From: Anaerolineaceae bacterium
GTDB lineage: Bacteria > Chloroflexota > Anaerolineae > Anaerolineales > Anaerolineaceae
Reading direction: 5' to 3'
Assembly (NCBI GenBank): GCA_021107195.1
Contig: JAIOTF010000004.1
Span: 1 to 5,159, forward strand
Length of the DNA: 5,159 bases
Positions within the stretch are counted from its first letter, which is position 1. Each line of letters starts with the position of its first letter. Made by a program: the position numbers and the translations under genes. Shown piece after piece: positions 3,963 through 5,159 of the stretch. Under the pieces are notes generated by a model that worked only from the letters and a program-made list of their open reading frames with translations, had not been told where the DNA came from and searched no databases.

Positions 3963-5090
3963 ATGAAACACCATCGCCCGTCTTTTAATAGGCACCGCGC
4001 ACATTGGTGGCCAGAGAACGAAGCCTGGCCCCCCACCCCGCATCATGGCAGGTCAATGCGTGCGCGCTTCACGCGCCGCATGGGCTGTGGATTTCTTCTG
4101 GCGATCATCGGGCTGACAGCCATCATTGTTCTCGGGTTGGGACTGATTGCCCGTTCAATGGGATACCTGCAAATTACTCAGCCCCTGCCAAAACACGTTG
4201 TTCCACAGGCCATAGCAATATTTTTCCTGGGGCTGGGAATCCTGCTGATCGCAGGCAGGCGCCTGCGAGGATTGTCGCAGCCCATTGGCGACCTGATGGA
4301 AACTACCGACCGCGTCGCCGGCGGCGATTACACAGCAAGGGTCAAGGTGCAAGGGCCGCCGGAAACGCGTTCACTGGCCCGCGCCTTCAATGATATGATT
4401 TCGCAACTGCAATCCACCAACACCCAGCGCCAGGACCTGATGGCCGATGTGACCCACGAGCTGCGCACCCCGCTGACTGTCATCCAGGGCAATATCGAGG
4501 GCATGCTGGACGGGGTTTACCCGGCGGACGAAGCCCGTTTGAAGTCTATCCTGGAAGAGACCAATCTCCTCTCGCGTCTGGTCGATGACCTGCGTACCCT
4601 GTCTCTGGCTGAAAGCGGTGCATTGCAATTGAGCAAAGAGCCTACCGATCTGACTGTCTTGATTGGCGAAACTATTGCTGCATTTCGACCAGAGGCTGAT
4701 GCAGCCGGGATCACACTATCCATTGATTCGCCAGAAGATGCCCCTTTAATCGCATTAGATCCCAGGCGCATCCGGCAGGTGCTTTCAAACCTGTTGGCGA
4801 ATGCTTTGCGCTACACCCCACAGGGGGGCAATATCCGGGTGAGTTTTGCCCTGACCGGCAGCTCAGAAGACAAGCAAGCTCAAATCACCGTGCAGGACAG
4901 CGGCGCTGGTATCCCCCAGGATGACTTACCGCATATCTTTGACCGTTTCTATAAAGCAAGTGACTCCGGCGGTATGGGGCTTGGGCTCTCTATTGCCAAA
5001 AAGCTGGTCGAGGCCCACGGGGGAGATATCCAGGCAGAAAGCCAGCCAGGACAGGGAACAGCTATGCGCATTAACCTGCCCGTTGACTAA
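3963..5090 (+). CDS. HAMP-domain sensor histidine kinase, partner of the preceding regulator
   Basis: A 375-residue membrane kinase. The first 30 residues are unusual: six His and three Trp, including MKHHRPSFNRHRAHWWPENE. TM1 spans about 42-66 and TM2 about 79-98, leaving only about 12 residues outside the membrane. HAMP is about 99-152. HisKA carries the phospho-acceptor H165 in VTHELRTP. The ATPase domain has the N box around N280 (NLLANALRYTP), G1 box DSGAGIP (312-318), F box IFDRFYKA (325-332) and G2 box GMGLGLSI (337-344). All catalytic elements are intact. Such a tiny outer loop is typical of kinases that sense within the membrane or through an accessory protein, so the small membrane protein upstream is a candidate partner. 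The start ATG 3963 has only a weak AGAAG-like site (3950-3954). A later start at Met32 (4056) is possible, but the His/Trp-rich leader resembles N-termini I recall from related kinases, so the longer form is preferred. Confidence 0.94.
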   Translation: MKHHRPSFNRHRAHWWPENEAWPPTPHHGRSMRARFTRRMGCGFLLAIIGLTAIIVLGLGLIARSMGYLQITQPLPKHVVPQAIAIFFLGLGILLIAGRRLRGLSQPIGDLMETTDRVAGGDYTARVKVQGPPETRSLARAFNDMISQLQSTNTQRQDLMADVTHELRTPLTVIQGNIEGMLDGVYPADEARLKSILEETNLLSRLVDDLRTLSLAESGALQLSKEPTDLTVLIGETIAAFRPEADAAGITLSIDSPEDAPLIALDPRRIRQVLSNLLANALRYTPQGGNIRVSFALTGSSEDKQAQITVQDSGAGIPQDDLPHIFDRFYKASDSGGMGLGLSIAKKLVEAHGGDIQAESQPGQGTAMRINLPVD

Positions 5091-5125
5091 GGCCGCCCCA
5101 CTCCCACAGCATCCCGTTAAACAAC

Positions 5126-5159
5126 TTGCGGCGCCATCCACAACAGGACAGCGCCGCAA
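5126..5159 (+). terminator. Probable operon terminator hairpin, cut by the window end
   Basis: TTGCGGCGC (5126-5134) and GCGCCGCAA (5151-5159) are perfect 9-bp complements. Inside, after a CA/CA mismatch, TCC (5137-5139) pairs with GGA (5147-5149) around loop ACAACA region 5140-5146. It lies 36 bases past the kinase stop codon. Any T-run would begin at base 5160, outside the window. On the minus strand the hairpin would be followed by GTTGTTT, so a two-way terminator serving a convergent gene is possible. Confidence 0.6.

Noticed and set aside
1..5159. CRISPR array, tRNA, rRNA or defence-system genes
   Set aside because: No regularly spaced repeats, no cloverleaf pattern and no nuclease, toxin or reverse-transcriptase genes were seen; the only nuclease hint is the partial TnpB tail.

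Overview
The window looks like a stretch of bacterial chromosome with mid-range GC. It has three units: an insertion-sequence end next to an MFS transporter gene, an autoregulated lexA-type gene followed by a structured non-coding stretch, and a three-gene operon (small membrane protein, response regulator, sensor kinase). All genes are on the + strand. The style suggests a Chloroflexota (Anaerolineae-like) genome. My reasons are the small Met/His-rich membrane protein ending in an EEWHRQAH motif beside an OmpR-type two-component pair, the His/Trp-rich start of the kinase (WWPENEAWPP), and the Bacillus-like form of the LexA operators. This placement is inference from recalled family features, not a search.

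Bases 1-165 look like the right end of an IS200/IS605-type element: the last codons of a TnpB-like reading frame, several small hairpins, and a terminal C-rich/G-rich hairpin whose loop overlaps the stop codon. It ends only about 25 bases before a 12-helix MFS exporter gene (191-1390), which has no visible Shine-Dalgarno sequence, so the insertion may have changed how that gene is expressed.

Bases 1391-2168 hold a strong promoter (TTGACG, 17 bp, TATAAT) overlapped by two near-identical, oppositely oriented 14-bp dyads, then a LexA-type repressor with intact Ser/Lys catalytic residues but Ala-Ser instead of Ala-Gly at the predicted self-cleavage site. This is the layout of a self-repressing SOS regulator.

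Bases 2169-2769 have no convincing protein gene. They contain a 102-bp element with nearly perfect 17-bp inverted ends that begins directly after the lexA stop codon, a short hairpin, a strong intrinsic terminator at 2544-2576, and a pair of related dyads at 2598-2651. The terminator lies 375 bases beyond the lexA stop, so the stretch is either a long structured 3' UTR, an independent small RNA, or an insertion that separated lexA from its terminator.

Bases 2770-5090 form a probable operon: a two-helix membrane protein rich in Met, His, Trp and Gly, an OmpR/PhoB-type response regulator, and a HAMP-containing histidine kinase with almost no extracytoplasmic domain. The small protein may be a sensory accessory or a target of the pair. 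A hairpin with an 11-bp stem sits just before the regulator start codon, and an inverted repeat closing exactly at the window edge is probably the operon terminator.
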